The notes beneath the pieces are model-generated. The model saw only the letters and a program-made list of their open reading frames with translations, ran no database searches and was not told where the DNA came from. DNA of 18,099 bases from Treponema sp. (GTDB taxonomy: Bacteria > Spirochaetota > Spirochaetia > Treponematales > Breznakiellaceae), in NCBI GenBank assembly GCA_009784995.1, contig WQXE01000024.1, positions 1 to 18,099 of the forward strand, written 5' to 3'. Shown piece after piece: positions 1-7,084 of the stretch. The position numbers and the translations under genes are program-made. How positions within the stretch are numbered: the first letter of the stretch is position 1; each line of letters begins with the position of its first letter.

Positions 1-104
1 GTATAGACACAATCTTCATATATATTGCCGTCTCGAAAATTAGAAATTTTAACACGGTTTCAATCTAAAACTTATTTGAACTCTGGCTTTTGACACAGTC
101 TGAG

Positions 105-136
105 AGGCACGGAGACGCAGAGGACACGGAGAAAAA
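105..136. repeat. 8-nt-unit dispersed repeat, single arm
   Basis: The run reads as degenerate 8-nt units (ggcacgga, gacgcaga, ggacacgg) ending in gagaaaaag. It shares the ACGGAG core with the complete palindromic element at 12217-12300, but no matching opposite arm is visible nearby, so this is a half element. Confidence 0.55.
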
Positions 137-198
137 GTTTAAAATTTTAACCACAAATAAACTCGAATAAACACGAAAATTCTAAAGGGTCGTAAATC

Positions 199-291
199 GG
201 TACCTGGTAGCAATTTTCTTAAAGGTACTATACGCTATATGTGGTGTAGTGGTGAATGAGACTACACTACGAAAAAGTGGTAGCAGGTACC
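199..291 (+). repeat. RAYT-associated palindromic repeat, copy A
   Basis: A ~93-bp unit with imperfect terminal inverted repeats: the left end reads GGTACCTGGTAGCAATTTT and the reverse complement of the right end reads GGTACCTGCTACCACTTTT, 16 of 19 identical. Inside is a perfect 7-bp stem, GTGTAGT/ACTACAC, with a 10-nt loop. Copies B and C have the same length and orientation. The unit contains GTAG tetranucleotides, which also mark the foot of classical REP hairpins; a functional parallel is inference. Proximity to a Y1 transposase gene suggests this is its substrate. Confidence 0.85.
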
Positions 292-336
292 TTGCGGGCC
301 GCACGAAAAAGTGGTAGCAGGTACACTTGCGTGACC
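269..336 (+). repeat. 34-bp tandem duplication of repeat A right end
   Basis: The 22 bases at 269-290 recur exactly at 303-324. The flanking ttgcg that follows copy A is also repeated, giving two tandem units of about 34 bp (269-302 and 303-336). It looks like a local duplication of the right end of copy A together with adjacent DNA, directly upstream of the ribosome binding site of the gene at 360. Confidence 0.75.
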
Positions 337-359
337 AAAATAATAAACGGAGAATAAAA

Positions 360-917
360 ATGAAGCATAAGAATAAAAAAGTCATAGGTGCTAAGCAGAT
401 GCTTGGGAGTGCATTGGCTGTTTTTGCCTTTTTTAATGTGATAGCTGACTTAGACGCAGAAACAAGGAAGGGAATCATAAGGAATATAGAGCGCATATTC
501 ATTCCTGCTACCGGACATCACCTCGCCCTAGACATTGACACAACCGGAAATAGAATACCAGATACAACCTTGGTTTTCCTTGATCCAGTACTTTATCCTC
601 TTGCCAGACATATTAGAGATTTCGTTGAAAGGGGGATGGAAGTGATCTTTGATGATGAGGGTCATAGTATAGGACGCAATAGCGGAATTATGATCGTCAA
701 CGGCGACAACACTATCTCCATAGATGGCGACAACATGATATTCCTCTTTCCCAACGAACGCGAAAGGTTCAAGCACGCCGCCCGCGTCTATGACCGCCAA
801 AGCAATCTCCCTCAAGACCGTGGCTCGAACAGCAGACCAGAGGACAGGCCTGTCTTAGCCTACACCCCCGCAGTGCAAGCCAGAATCGACAAAGCCCGCC
901 GCGAAATTAGTACCTAA
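360..917 (+). CDS. Hypothetical protein with N-terminal membrane/signal segment
   Basis: Encodes 185 residues that I do not recognise. ATG at 360 is chosen because GGAG at 349-352 lies 7 nt upstream; an upstream in-frame ATG at 327 overlaps the duplicated repeat and has no ribosome binding site. Residues ~14-30 (MLGSALAVFAFFNVIAD) form a hydrophobic segment after a Lys-rich start, so the protein may be exported or membrane-anchored. The middle (about 50-150) is mixed polar/hydrophobic with a possible beta-rich stretch (IMIVNGDNTISIDGDNMIF), and the C-terminus is charged and Pro/Arg-rich. The gene is bracketed by palindromic repeats A and B, its stop codon lying 2 nt before B. Its 3' half uses more C-ending codons than neighbouring genes, which may indicate transfer. 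Function unknown. Confidence 0.6.
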   Translation: MKHKNKKVIGAKQMLGSALAVFAFFNVIADLDAETRKGIIRNIERIFIPATGHHLALDIDTTGNRIPDTTLVFLDPVLYPLARHIRDFVERGMEVIFDDEGHSIGRNSGIMIVNGDNTISIDGDNMIFLFPNERERFKHAARVYDRQSNLPQDRGSNSRPEDRPVLAYTPAVQARIDKARREIST

Positions 918-919
918 GT

Positions 920-1012
920 GGTGCCTGGTAGCAATTTTTTTAAAAGACCTATACGCTATATATGGTGTATAGTTGATTGGGACTACGCTACGAAAAAGTG
1001 GTAGCAGGTACC
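920..1012 (+). repeat. RAYT-associated palindromic repeat, copy B
   Basis: Same 93-bp unit and orientation as copy A. The terminal inverted repeat is preserved (ggtgcctggtagcaa at the left, tagcaggtacc at the right). The central stem is degraded (gtgtatagt against actacgc). It lies between the converging ends of the small gene (stop 915-917) and the transposase gene (stop at 988-990, inside this copy), so its hairpin and flanking T/A runs could also end transcription from both sides. Confidence 0.85.
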
Positions 1013-1848
1013 CAAGTTAAATCAATTTTTATATCTTGTATTGTCTTTAACTTTGCAAGATTGAAATTCCTGTATTCAATTGTATGTGGAAATATATTTA
1101 AACGAAACTTTCCGAACATGATATCTTCTTTGTCATATTCATAGATAAAATAATCTGAAGTTGGCGTATAATAACGCAAATAAGTATACATTGCTTTATT
1201 ACTTTTTGTACCGCTTAAAGACGGTATTTGCTTTACTGTTTTATATAATCGTTCTAAGTCTAACGCATATGTTCCATAATATTTAATTGTCTTTTCTAGT
1301 TGCGCAGACGGCAGTAAATTAGAAACAATATATTGTACAGGCATAAGCAATTTTACATCTTTATATTTTTTTTCTTCAAATTGATCGTAATCAACGAGTT
1401 CTGTTAATCCCTGCGATTTATAAAATGCTCCTGACGCTCTCCATTCTTCTGGTTTTAACGATAATTCTGCTTTGACAGGATTTTGATCGATATAATCCAT
1501 TACAGAATCATACTCCTGCTGATCTTTCACCGCTCTTGAAAAATATCTGTGTCCCCACATATGATCGGTAGAACCATGAATAAAGTTCCATCGTTTCGCG
1601 GATTGTTTTTTTATCCAATGCATTATACAGCTTAAATTAGTTCCCTCCTTCGGCTTTATTAACAGGTGTATATGTGTTGGCATTATACAAAAATTTGTAA
1701 GACGAAAATGGAATTTGTCCTTAGCGTCCTGAAGGGTTATTTCCATTATTTTTCGCCCTAGCTTGTTCTCAAACACACGGATTTTATTATTTGTCCGTGA
1801 TGTTACATGGTAAAACGCACCTTCTATAAATTCTCTTTTTTTACGCAT
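988..1848 (-). CDS. REP-associated Y1 (HUH) transposase
   Basis: Encodes 286 residues from ATG at 1848, preceded by a strong AGGGGG site; the longer reading frame from 1920 lacks one. It belongs to the IS200/IS605-like Y1 transposase superfamily, RAYT branch. Visible marks are an N-terminal AFYHVTSRT strand, the HUH motif PTHIHLLI (His59, His61) and DYIDQNP, whose Tyr119 aligns with the catalytic tyrosine of E. coli RAYT in its DYIYINP context. Known members nick and join single-stranded DNA at REP hairpins. Here the gene lies between direct copies B and C of a palindrome, its likely substrate. The Y1 domain ends around residue 145; the remaining ~140 residues are an unassigned extension, longer than in compact RAYTs of about 165 residues. 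The last codons and the stop codon lie inside repeat B. The catalytic residues look intact. Confidence 0.88.
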   Translation of the reverse strand: MRKKREFIEGAFYHVTSRTNNKIRVFENKLGRKIMEITLQDAKDKFHFRLTNFCIMPTHIHLLIKPKEGTNLSCIMHWIKKQSAKRWNFIHGSTDHMWGHRYFSRAVKDQQEYDSVMDYIDQNPVKAELSLKPEEWRASGAFYKSQGLTELVDYDQFEEKKYKDVKLLMPVQYIVSNLLPSAQLEKTIKYYGTYALDLERLYKTVKQIPSLSGTKSNKAMYTYLRYYTPTSDYFIYEYDKEDIMFGKFRLNIFPHTIEYRNFNLAKLKTIQDIKIDLTWVPATTFS

Positions 1849-1948
1849 TTTGTCCCCCTGACTGCTTGTAAACTTTGAAAAAGCAGTCATATATATATGG
1901 CGCAGATATGCGTGGCACATGACCGAAAATGAAAAAAAGTTGAAATTT

Positions 1949-2040
1949 GGTGCCTGGTAGCAATTTTTTTAAAGGTACTATACGCTATATATGGTGTGGT
2001 GGTGATTGGGACTACACTACGAAAAAGTGGTAGCAGGTAC
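1949..2040 (+). repeat. RAYT-associated palindromic repeat, copy C
   Basis: Third copy, same orientation as A and B, with terminal inverted repeats intact except for the last bases (ggtacac in place of ggtacc). The central stem reads GTGTGGT against ACTACAC: relative to copy A one A is changed to G, which converts an A-U pair to G-U in RNA, so folding is kept. It lies 100 bp upstream of the transposase start and 50 bp before the HAD gene. Confidence 0.85.
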
Positions 2041-2078
2041 ACAAAAACTGCCACTAGCCATATACTGCCATAACCAGT

Positions 2079-2084
2079 TATAAT
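2079..2084 (+). promoter_or_regulatory. Candidate -10 box placed for a leaderless transcript
   Basis: A perfect TATAAT lies 6 nt before the ATG at 2091, so transcription would begin at or next to the start codon. No Shine-Dalgarno sequence is present. No good -35 box is seen 16-18 nt upstream. A small inverted repeat, ATAAC-ca-GTTAT (2070-2081), overlaps the box and could be an operator; this is speculative. Confidence 0.4.
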
Positions 2085-2090
2085 AGATAA

Positions 2091-2780
2091 ATGCGTGACA
2101 ATATTAAGGGTATAGCGTTTGATCTTGACGGAACTTTATACCCAAATTACCGCTTAAACATCAAATTAATTCCTTTTATATTAAAAGAATGGAATCTGCT
2201 TTCCGCCTTCGGAAAAGCGAGAAAAATAATACGAAAAGAACAAGAGAGTACCGACGCTCCGCCAATTCCTGATTTTTACAATTATCAAATCGAAATAACC
2301 GCGAAATTGTTATCGGTGCCGCCCGCGCCGTTAAAAGAAAAAATAGAAAGGTTAATTTACAGGGGTTGGGAGCCGCTTTTTAAAAAGGTTAAGCTATTTA
2401 AAGGCGCGCGGGAGACGCTGGAAGTCTTTAAAAAAGAGGGATATAAATTGGGGCTTTTATCGGATTTTCCACCTGAAACAAAATTGGAATATTTGGGGAT
2501 TAACGGCATTTGGGATGCTGTGCATTGTTCCGAACGATGCGGAGCTTTAAAGCCACATCCACTTTCATTCATTAAATTGGCGCAAGCCATGTCTTTACCG
2601 CCGGAAAATATAATTTATGTGGGAAACAGCCGCTCTTATGATGTCGCCGGAGCCGCGAAAGCGGGAATGAAAACCGCGTGGATAAGAAGTCCTCTTTTTC
2701 CGGGGAACGGCTTAAAAACGCCAAAACCTGATTTTTCCTTCCATAACTATCGCCAATTATATGATTTTATGATACAGTAA
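2091..2780 (+). CDS. HAD-superfamily hydrolase (probable phosphatase)
   Basis: Encodes 229 residues. HAD motifs are clear: motif I DLDGT (Asp11 nucleophile, Asp13 acid/base), motif II LLSDF (Ser124), motif III Lys154 in LKPHP, and motif IV VGNSRSYD (Asp184). In motif IV, Asn179 takes the place of the first Asp of the usual GDS, a known variation. The region from about 20 to 100 is a mostly helical C1-type cap. The fold and spacing suggest a small-molecule phosphatase of the phosphoglycolate/haloacid-dehalogenase group; the substrate cannot be told from sequence. The next gene begins 36 bp downstream, so the two may be cotranscribed. No ribosome binding site precedes the ATG, but a TATAAT just upstream suggests a leaderless message. 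Confidence 0.85.
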   Translation: MRDNIKGIAFDLDGTLYPNYRLNIKLIPFILKEWNLLSAFGKARKIIRKEQESTDAPPIPDFYNYQIEITAKLLSVPPAPLKEKIERLIYRGWEPLFKKVKLFKGARETLEVFKKEGYKLGLLSDFPPETKLEYLGINGIWDAVHCSERCGALKPHPLSFIKLAQAMSLPPENIIYVGNSRSYDVAGAAKAGMKTAWIRSPLFPGNGLKTPKPDFSFHNYRQLYDFMIQ

Positions 2781-2816
2781 CTTGATTAAGTATTATTCGG
2801 GAGGGACATAATACTG

Positions 2817-5800
2817 ATGATTTTTGAAGTTGGAAATATAATAACACTTGGCATAGTAGCGTGCGCTCTATTGCTTTACAGGCTGGCGGATAAAAATAAC
2901 CGTCCTTTGGAAAAAGTAAAAAGATACGCTGAAAAATGCAAAGAAGAAATCGCCGCTTATGCTGATGAAAAAAGCATGAATGTAAAGAATTTCGGCATTG
3001 ATTTGGAAGTGGAAAAAAAAGCCGCGGCCCAGTTAATGAAAAATATCCAGAATTTTTCTAAAGATGAACTCGCGAAAAAATCCGAAGCGATCGCAAAGAT
3101 TGATGAGCAAATAAAAGCGTTTGAATCATCTCTTGATGAGCTTAATGGAATGACCGACAGGGTTCAGGAAAATTTAAGCAGAATTAGGGATGAATCCGCG
3201 TTTGTAGAAAATACAAATAAACGTGTAAGTGAAGCCAAAGATAAATTCGAACAAGTCGAAAAAGCGCTGGAAGCCGCCGGAAAAAAATTAAAAGAAACAG
3301 AAGAACACCTTGAAAAAAAACACGCGCAGGCAATGGAACAAGCGGCGCAGGAAGTTGTTTCTTCCGCGAAATCCATAGTTTCCGATTTTGAAGCTACTTC
3401 ATTGGTAATAGAGCGAAAAGTAGAAGAACACAGGGAAGCTGTAACAAAAGCCGAACGCGAACGTGAAGCGAATATTAATCACGACATGGAGCAGGTAAAA
3501 AAAATACTTAAAGATGTTCTTGAAACAGCGGGAAAACGCGCGGACAAAATGGAAGAAGCCGCGTTTTTAAAATTACGCGAACAGGCGCACGAAAGAGTCG
3601 TCCAGATTAAAACATTTTTTGATGAAAAATTAAAAACCGCGCATGACACAATAAAAACAGAACATGGATCGATAAGTGAAAAATTAAAAAACATCCATGA
3701 TAAATGTAATTCGGAAATCAGCGATATCAGCACAAAACACAAAAGTACATATCAGGAATGGGTTAAGGGAGCCGCCGAACTTGACAATATGGCAAAAAAA
3801 CAAAAAGAAGATATTACATCTTCTTTGGCGCGGCAGCAGGAAGAAATTACAATCTCTCTTATAAAAGAAAGGGATACGATTAATTCTTCGCTTTTACAAC
3901 AGCAAAATGACTGGAAACAAAACTTCCTTGAATTAAAAAAATCGGCGGAAAAACAGCGAAAGGATATCGATACAAATTTATTAACTTCCAAAACAGAGCT
4001 TAATCAGGCGATTGCCGATTTAAGAACAAAATCGCAGACCGCGCTTAAACAACAGCATGATGAACTTGATTTATCGATAAAATCTCATCATAAAGAAATC
4101 AGTTCGGCTATTACAGAGTTAAAAGAAAAATCAGGCGCCGCGCTAAAACATCAGCAGCAGGAAACAAACGAAACATTAAACCGTTTAAATACATCTCTTT
4201 CGGATTTACAAACTCAGTCAAAAGCCCTGCAAAAACAGCAGCATGAAGAGTTAGGCGCGATACTCAACGAGCTTAGAGATAAGTCCGGCAAAGCTATAAA
4301 GCAGCAGCAAAACGAAATTAATATAATTCTTGGCGATTTAAAAGATAAATCGAATAACGCCATTTTATTACAGCAGGAAGAGCTCGCTTTAGTACTTAAA
4401 GAACAAAGAGAAAAATCCAATCACGCCATCAAAACACAGCAGGATGATATTAATTCATTACTTGGATCGACAAAAGAAAAACTTGACACCGCCGCTATTT
4501 CTCAGCAGGAAGAACTAACGTCTTTGCTTAAAGAGCTTAAAGAAAAAACAGATTCTTCCGTTTCACTGCAATACAATGAACTAAACGCAGCGATAAATGA
4601 TCTTAAAGAAGAAACTTCTACCGCGTTCCAATCACGGCACGATGAAATTTTTGACGCTATCAATCAGCTTAAAATTGACTCAACCGCCGCGTATAAACTC
4701 CAACATGATGAAATTTTTACCGCTATTAATAAACTAAAAACAGAATCTTCATCCACATACAAATCTCAGCATGATGAAATATACGATTCAATAAACCAGC
4801 TTAAAATTAACACATCAGCCGCGGTTAAAACACAATATTCTGAACTTAATACCGCCATTAATCAGCTTAAAACAGATTCAACCGCCGCGTTTAAATCACA
4901 GCATGACGAACTTATTCTTGCCATAAACAGTATCAGGGAAAAATCCGGCTCTGATATAAAAGTACAGTACGATGATTTAACTTCTACGCTTAATGAACTT
5001 AAAGAAAAAGCGGCGGCGGCGGTTAAACTGCAGCAAAGTGAACTTACATTAACCTTAAAGGAACTCAAAGAAAAATCAGATAACATTGTCGCGAATCAGC
5101 AAAGCGACCTTAACGCCGAACTGGAAATACAAATGGAAAACTGGAAACATCTTACAAGGGAAACTGAACAAAGCATCATAACAGCTAACGAAAAACGCCT
5201 TGAAGAATACAGTAAAGCGCAGGCGGAATCCGTAAGAAGCCTTAACAATCTCGCGGATGACGCGGGCAGGCTGGAAAACGAACTTCGTATTTCTATGCAC
5301 GAAGCGACAACCAGAGTTAAAAAAGATTTTGGTGTCTTTGAAAAAGAATCCGCGGTTTCTATGGAAAACGCCGCGTCCGCGTTTAACTCCCAGGCTTTAG
5401 CCCTGCGAAAAGAACTTGAAGAAATGGATAAGGAACTGGACGGTTTAAGACAACAGGCGCACAGCAATGTTTCGGATAAACTCGCGGCGTTTGAAAATGA
5501 TTTTACACAGGAACTTGGCAAACGCGCGACAGAAATTGGATTGCACATAACTGATTGGCAGACAGGTCTAGAAGAACGCCTTGAAAATTCAAGCGACAGA
5601 ATCGCGAATGAATGGCATTTAGCGGAAGAGCGTTTTGTATCCGATCAAAAGAAAAATATTACAAACCTCGGCGAACGTATAACATCCGATCTTGACATGC
5701 TCCGTCAGGAAGCGTCCGCTTTTGAAGAAGGAATAAGAGAAGAGATGAACGGCATAGATGAAACCCGCGTTTCTTTTGCCGAACAAATGAAAAAAGACCT

Positions 5801-7031
5801 GGCGGAAATGCGTATTTCAGCGGAAAATGAAGTAAAAATCCAGGTTGGACAATACCAGCTTTCCATGCAGGAAACATTGCGCCAGAAACAAAGAGAACTG
5901 GAAAAAGAACTGGAAGAAATGTCCGCGCGTTCACAGAATACACATGACGAACTTGGTGAGGCTCTGGTAAATTCACGGCAGGTCTTTGACGAATGGCAAA
6001 GCCAGTATAACATCAGAATACGCGAAAGCGACGCCTCACTCGAAGACATGCGCCGTCACGCTAGAGAAATCACGGAAGAAAACGAAGAACGTTTCTCCCA
6101 ATTCCGCCTTAACCTTGACGATATACGCAAAGAACTTGGCATTCAGAAAAAAATCTTTGATCAAACAGGTTTACTTAAAAAAGATTTGGAAAATAAAATC
6201 GAAGAAATCAACGAAGATCTTAACCGCCTTGATCAGCGTAAGAATGAAATCACAAAACTGGAAGCGGATTTAACCCGAGTTAAACGCCTAGAAGATGAAG
6301 TAAACAACAAAATGACTCGTTTCTTAAATGAAAAAAACCGCATCGAACTTATGGAAAATAATTTTAACACCCTGATTAAAACATCCCAGTCTGTAAAAGA
6401 AAAACTGGATCAGATTTCTACATCGGACGATATTCTCCAAACCGTACAGCTTCAAATACGCAAACTTGACGATTCAATCAAAGAAACAGAAGAAAAATTC
6501 CAGCGCATCGAACGTAAAAACGAAGTACTCGACCAAACTAACGAAGGAATCGATCGTAACTTTAAAGCGCTTCAGAAAGCCGAAGTTTCCATTAAAAGCG
6601 CTGATAATGTTGTTTCTTCCCTTGTAGAGCAATTTGACGGACTGCGTACTTCTATAGAAGTTCTCGCCGCTCAAAGCGAAAAAGCGCTGTACGCCGAAGA
6701 AAAGATCACAATTCTTGACGAAACACTCGCGAAAATTGAAATGCGCATAACGGACATGAACAAAGCGCGCGAATGGCTCGCCCGAACAGAAACGGAATTA
6801 GAAGCTCTAAGTAAAGATGTTAAAGCGCATTTAAAGCTTACAAAATCGTTATTCGAGCGCGAAAGCGGCAAAGCGAAAGCGCAGGAGAGAAATAGCTCCC
6901 CTGCTCCTCAGGAACGTGAAAATGTTCTCAGGTTAAGAAGACAGGGTTGGTCAATAGACGAAATAGCCGATACCATGAAAATGTCCAAAGGCGAAGTAGA
7001 GCTGACACTGGAAGTCGCCTCCAGAGGATAA
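2817..7031 (+). CDS. SpiroCoCo-type giant coiled-coil protein
   Basis: Encodes 1404 residues. Residues ~7-22 are hydrophobic (NIITLGIVACALLLYR), giving an N-terminal membrane anchor. Residues ~30-1340 are almost entirely Lys/Glu/Gln/Ala/Leu-rich helix with coiled-coil character. Residues 473-758 are 13 tandem 22-residue units (see separate entry). The last ~36 residues (LRRQGWSIDEIADTMKMSKG onward) resemble a helix-turn-helix: a GWS-x-DEIA helix, a turn and a second helix starting MSKGEVEL. This architecture matches the Spirochaetes SpiroCoCo family, whose function I believe is not established; a scaffold role in the cell body or envelope is only a guess. The ATG at 2817 follows GGGAGGG at 2799-2805 with a long 11-nt spacing. 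No frameshift is seen. Confidence 0.88.
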   Translation: MIFEVGNIITLGIVACALLLYRLADKNNRPLEKVKRYAEKCKEEIAAYADEKSMNVKNFGIDLEVEKKAAAQLMKNIQNFSKDELAKKSEAIAKIDEQIKAFESSLDELNGMTDRVQENLSRIRDESAFVENTNKRVSEAKDKFEQVEKALEAAGKKLKETEEHLEKKHAQAMEQAAQEVVSSAKSIVSDFEATSLVIERKVEEHREAVTKAEREREANINHDMEQVKKILKDVLETAGKRADKMEEAAFLKLREQAHERVVQIKTFFDEKLKTAHDTIKTEHGSISEKLKNIHDKCNSEISDISTKHKSTYQEWVKGAAELDNMAKKQKEDITSSLARQQEEITISLIKERDTINSSLLQQQNDWKQNFLELKKSAEKQRKDIDTNLLTSKTELNQAIADLRTKSQTALKQQHDELDLSIKSHHKEISSAITELKEKSGAALKHQQQETNETLNRLNTSLSDLQTQSKALQKQQHEELGAILNELRDKSGKAIKQQQNEINIILGDLKDKSNNAILLQQEELALVLKEQREKSNHAIKTQQDDINSLLGSTKEKLDTAAISQQEELTSLLKELKEKTDSSVSLQYNELNAAINDLKEETSTAFQSRHDEIFDAINQLKIDSTAAYKLQHDEIFTAINKLKTESSSTYKSQHDEIYDSINQLKINTSAAVKTQYSELNTAINQLKTDSTAAFKSQHDELILAINSIREKSGSDIKVQYDDLTSTLNELKEKAAAAVKLQQSELTLTLKELKEKSDNIVANQQSDLNAELEIQMENWKHLTRETEQSIITANEKRLEEYSKAQAESVRSLNNLADDAGRLENELRISMHEATTRVKKDFGVFEKESAVSMENAASAFNSQALALRKELEEMDKELDGLRQQAHSNVSDKLAAFENDFTQELGKRATEIGLHITDWQTGLEERLENSSDRIANEWHLAEERFVSDQKKNITNLGERITSDLDMLRQEASAFEEGIREEMNGIDETRVSFAEQMKKDLAEMRISAENEVKIQVGQYQLSMQETLRQKQRELEKELEEMSARSQNTHDELGEALVNSRQVFDEWQSQYNIRIRESDASLEDMRRHAREITEENEERFSQFRLNLDDIRKELGIQKKIFDQTGLLKKDLENKIEEINEDLNRLDQRKNEITKLEADLTRVKRLEDEVNNKMTRFLNEKNRIELMENNFNTLIKTSQSVKEKLDQISTSDDILQTVQLQIRKLDDSIKETEEKFQRIERKNEVLDQTNEGIDRNFKALQKAEVSIKSADNVVSSLVEQFDGLRTSIEVLAAQSEKALYAEEKITILDETLAKIEMRITDMNKAREWLARTETELEALSKDVKAHLKLTKSLFERESGKAKAQERNSSPAPQERENVLRLRRQGWSIDEIADTMKMSKGEVELTLEVASRG
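4233..5090 (+). repeat. 13 tandem 66-bp (22-residue) coding repeats
   Basis: Within the coiled-coil protein, residues 473-758 divide without gaps into 13 units of 22 residues, approximately K-x-Q-x-x-E-[IL]-x-x-x-[IL]-x-x-L-K-x-K-S-x-x-A-[IV]. Examples are KLQHDEIFTAINKLK and KTQYSELNTAINQLK. Twenty-two residues is two hendecads (11-residue periods), which predicts a nearly straight or slightly right-handed coiled coil in place of the usual left-handed heptad type. A preceding block, residues ~411-443, is 33 residues long (three hendecads). Units are diverged at the DNA level, so the array is old or under selection. Confidence 0.85.
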
Positions 7032-7049
7032 TATTATTCTAAATTTTAT

Positions 7050-7077
7050 CACGCGAAGACGCGAAGACGCAGAGGAA
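7050..7077. repeat. 8-nt-unit dispersed repeat, single arm
   Basis: Three 8-nt units, ACGCGAAG ACGCGAAG ACGCAGAG, followed by gaa, fill the 53-bp spacer between the coiled-coil gene and the next gene. The final AGAGG (7071-7075) acts as the ribosome binding site for the TTG start at 7085, 9 nt away. No opposite arm is present, so it is a half element. Confidence 0.7.
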
Positions 7078-7084
7078 AAATTAT

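Larger units (their letters stand above)
1..359. other. Left intergenic region, repeat-rich, no gene
   Basis: No convincing coding sequence is seen. Positions 1-100 are AT-rich with no recognised motif. From 105 to 136 there is one arm of the 8-nt-unit repeat family. From 149 to 177 there is a loose 10-11-nt periodic run (cacaaataaa / ctcgaataaa / cacgaa) resembling dispersed repeats seen in many bacterial genomes. From 199 onward lies palindromic copy A and a duplicated part of its right end, running up to the ribosome binding site of the gene starting at 360. Confidence 0.6.

Noticed and set aside
89..136. TTGACA at 90-95 as a promoter
   Set aside because: No -10-like sequence at 16-18 bp; the following bases are repeat.
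182..502. Minus-strand open frame with hydrophobic stretches across copy A
   Set aside because: It runs through the palindromic repeat and into the start of the gene at 360; no start signal.
528..815. Minus-strand open frame opposite the small gene at 360-917
   Set aside because: No ribosome binding site, and the plus-strand frame has both a site and a plausible signal segment.
199..2040. Reading the three 93-bp palindromes as a CRISPR array
   Set aside because: Only three copies with long unequal gene-containing gaps, no regular spacers and no cas genes.
3164..6871. Many open frames on the minus strand opposite the giant coiled-coil gene (for example 5096-5548, 5705-6049)
   Set aside because: They are Ser/Cys/Phe-rich translations opposite Glu/Lys/Gln-rich repeats, have no ribosome binding sites, and are explained by the codon bias of the real gene.
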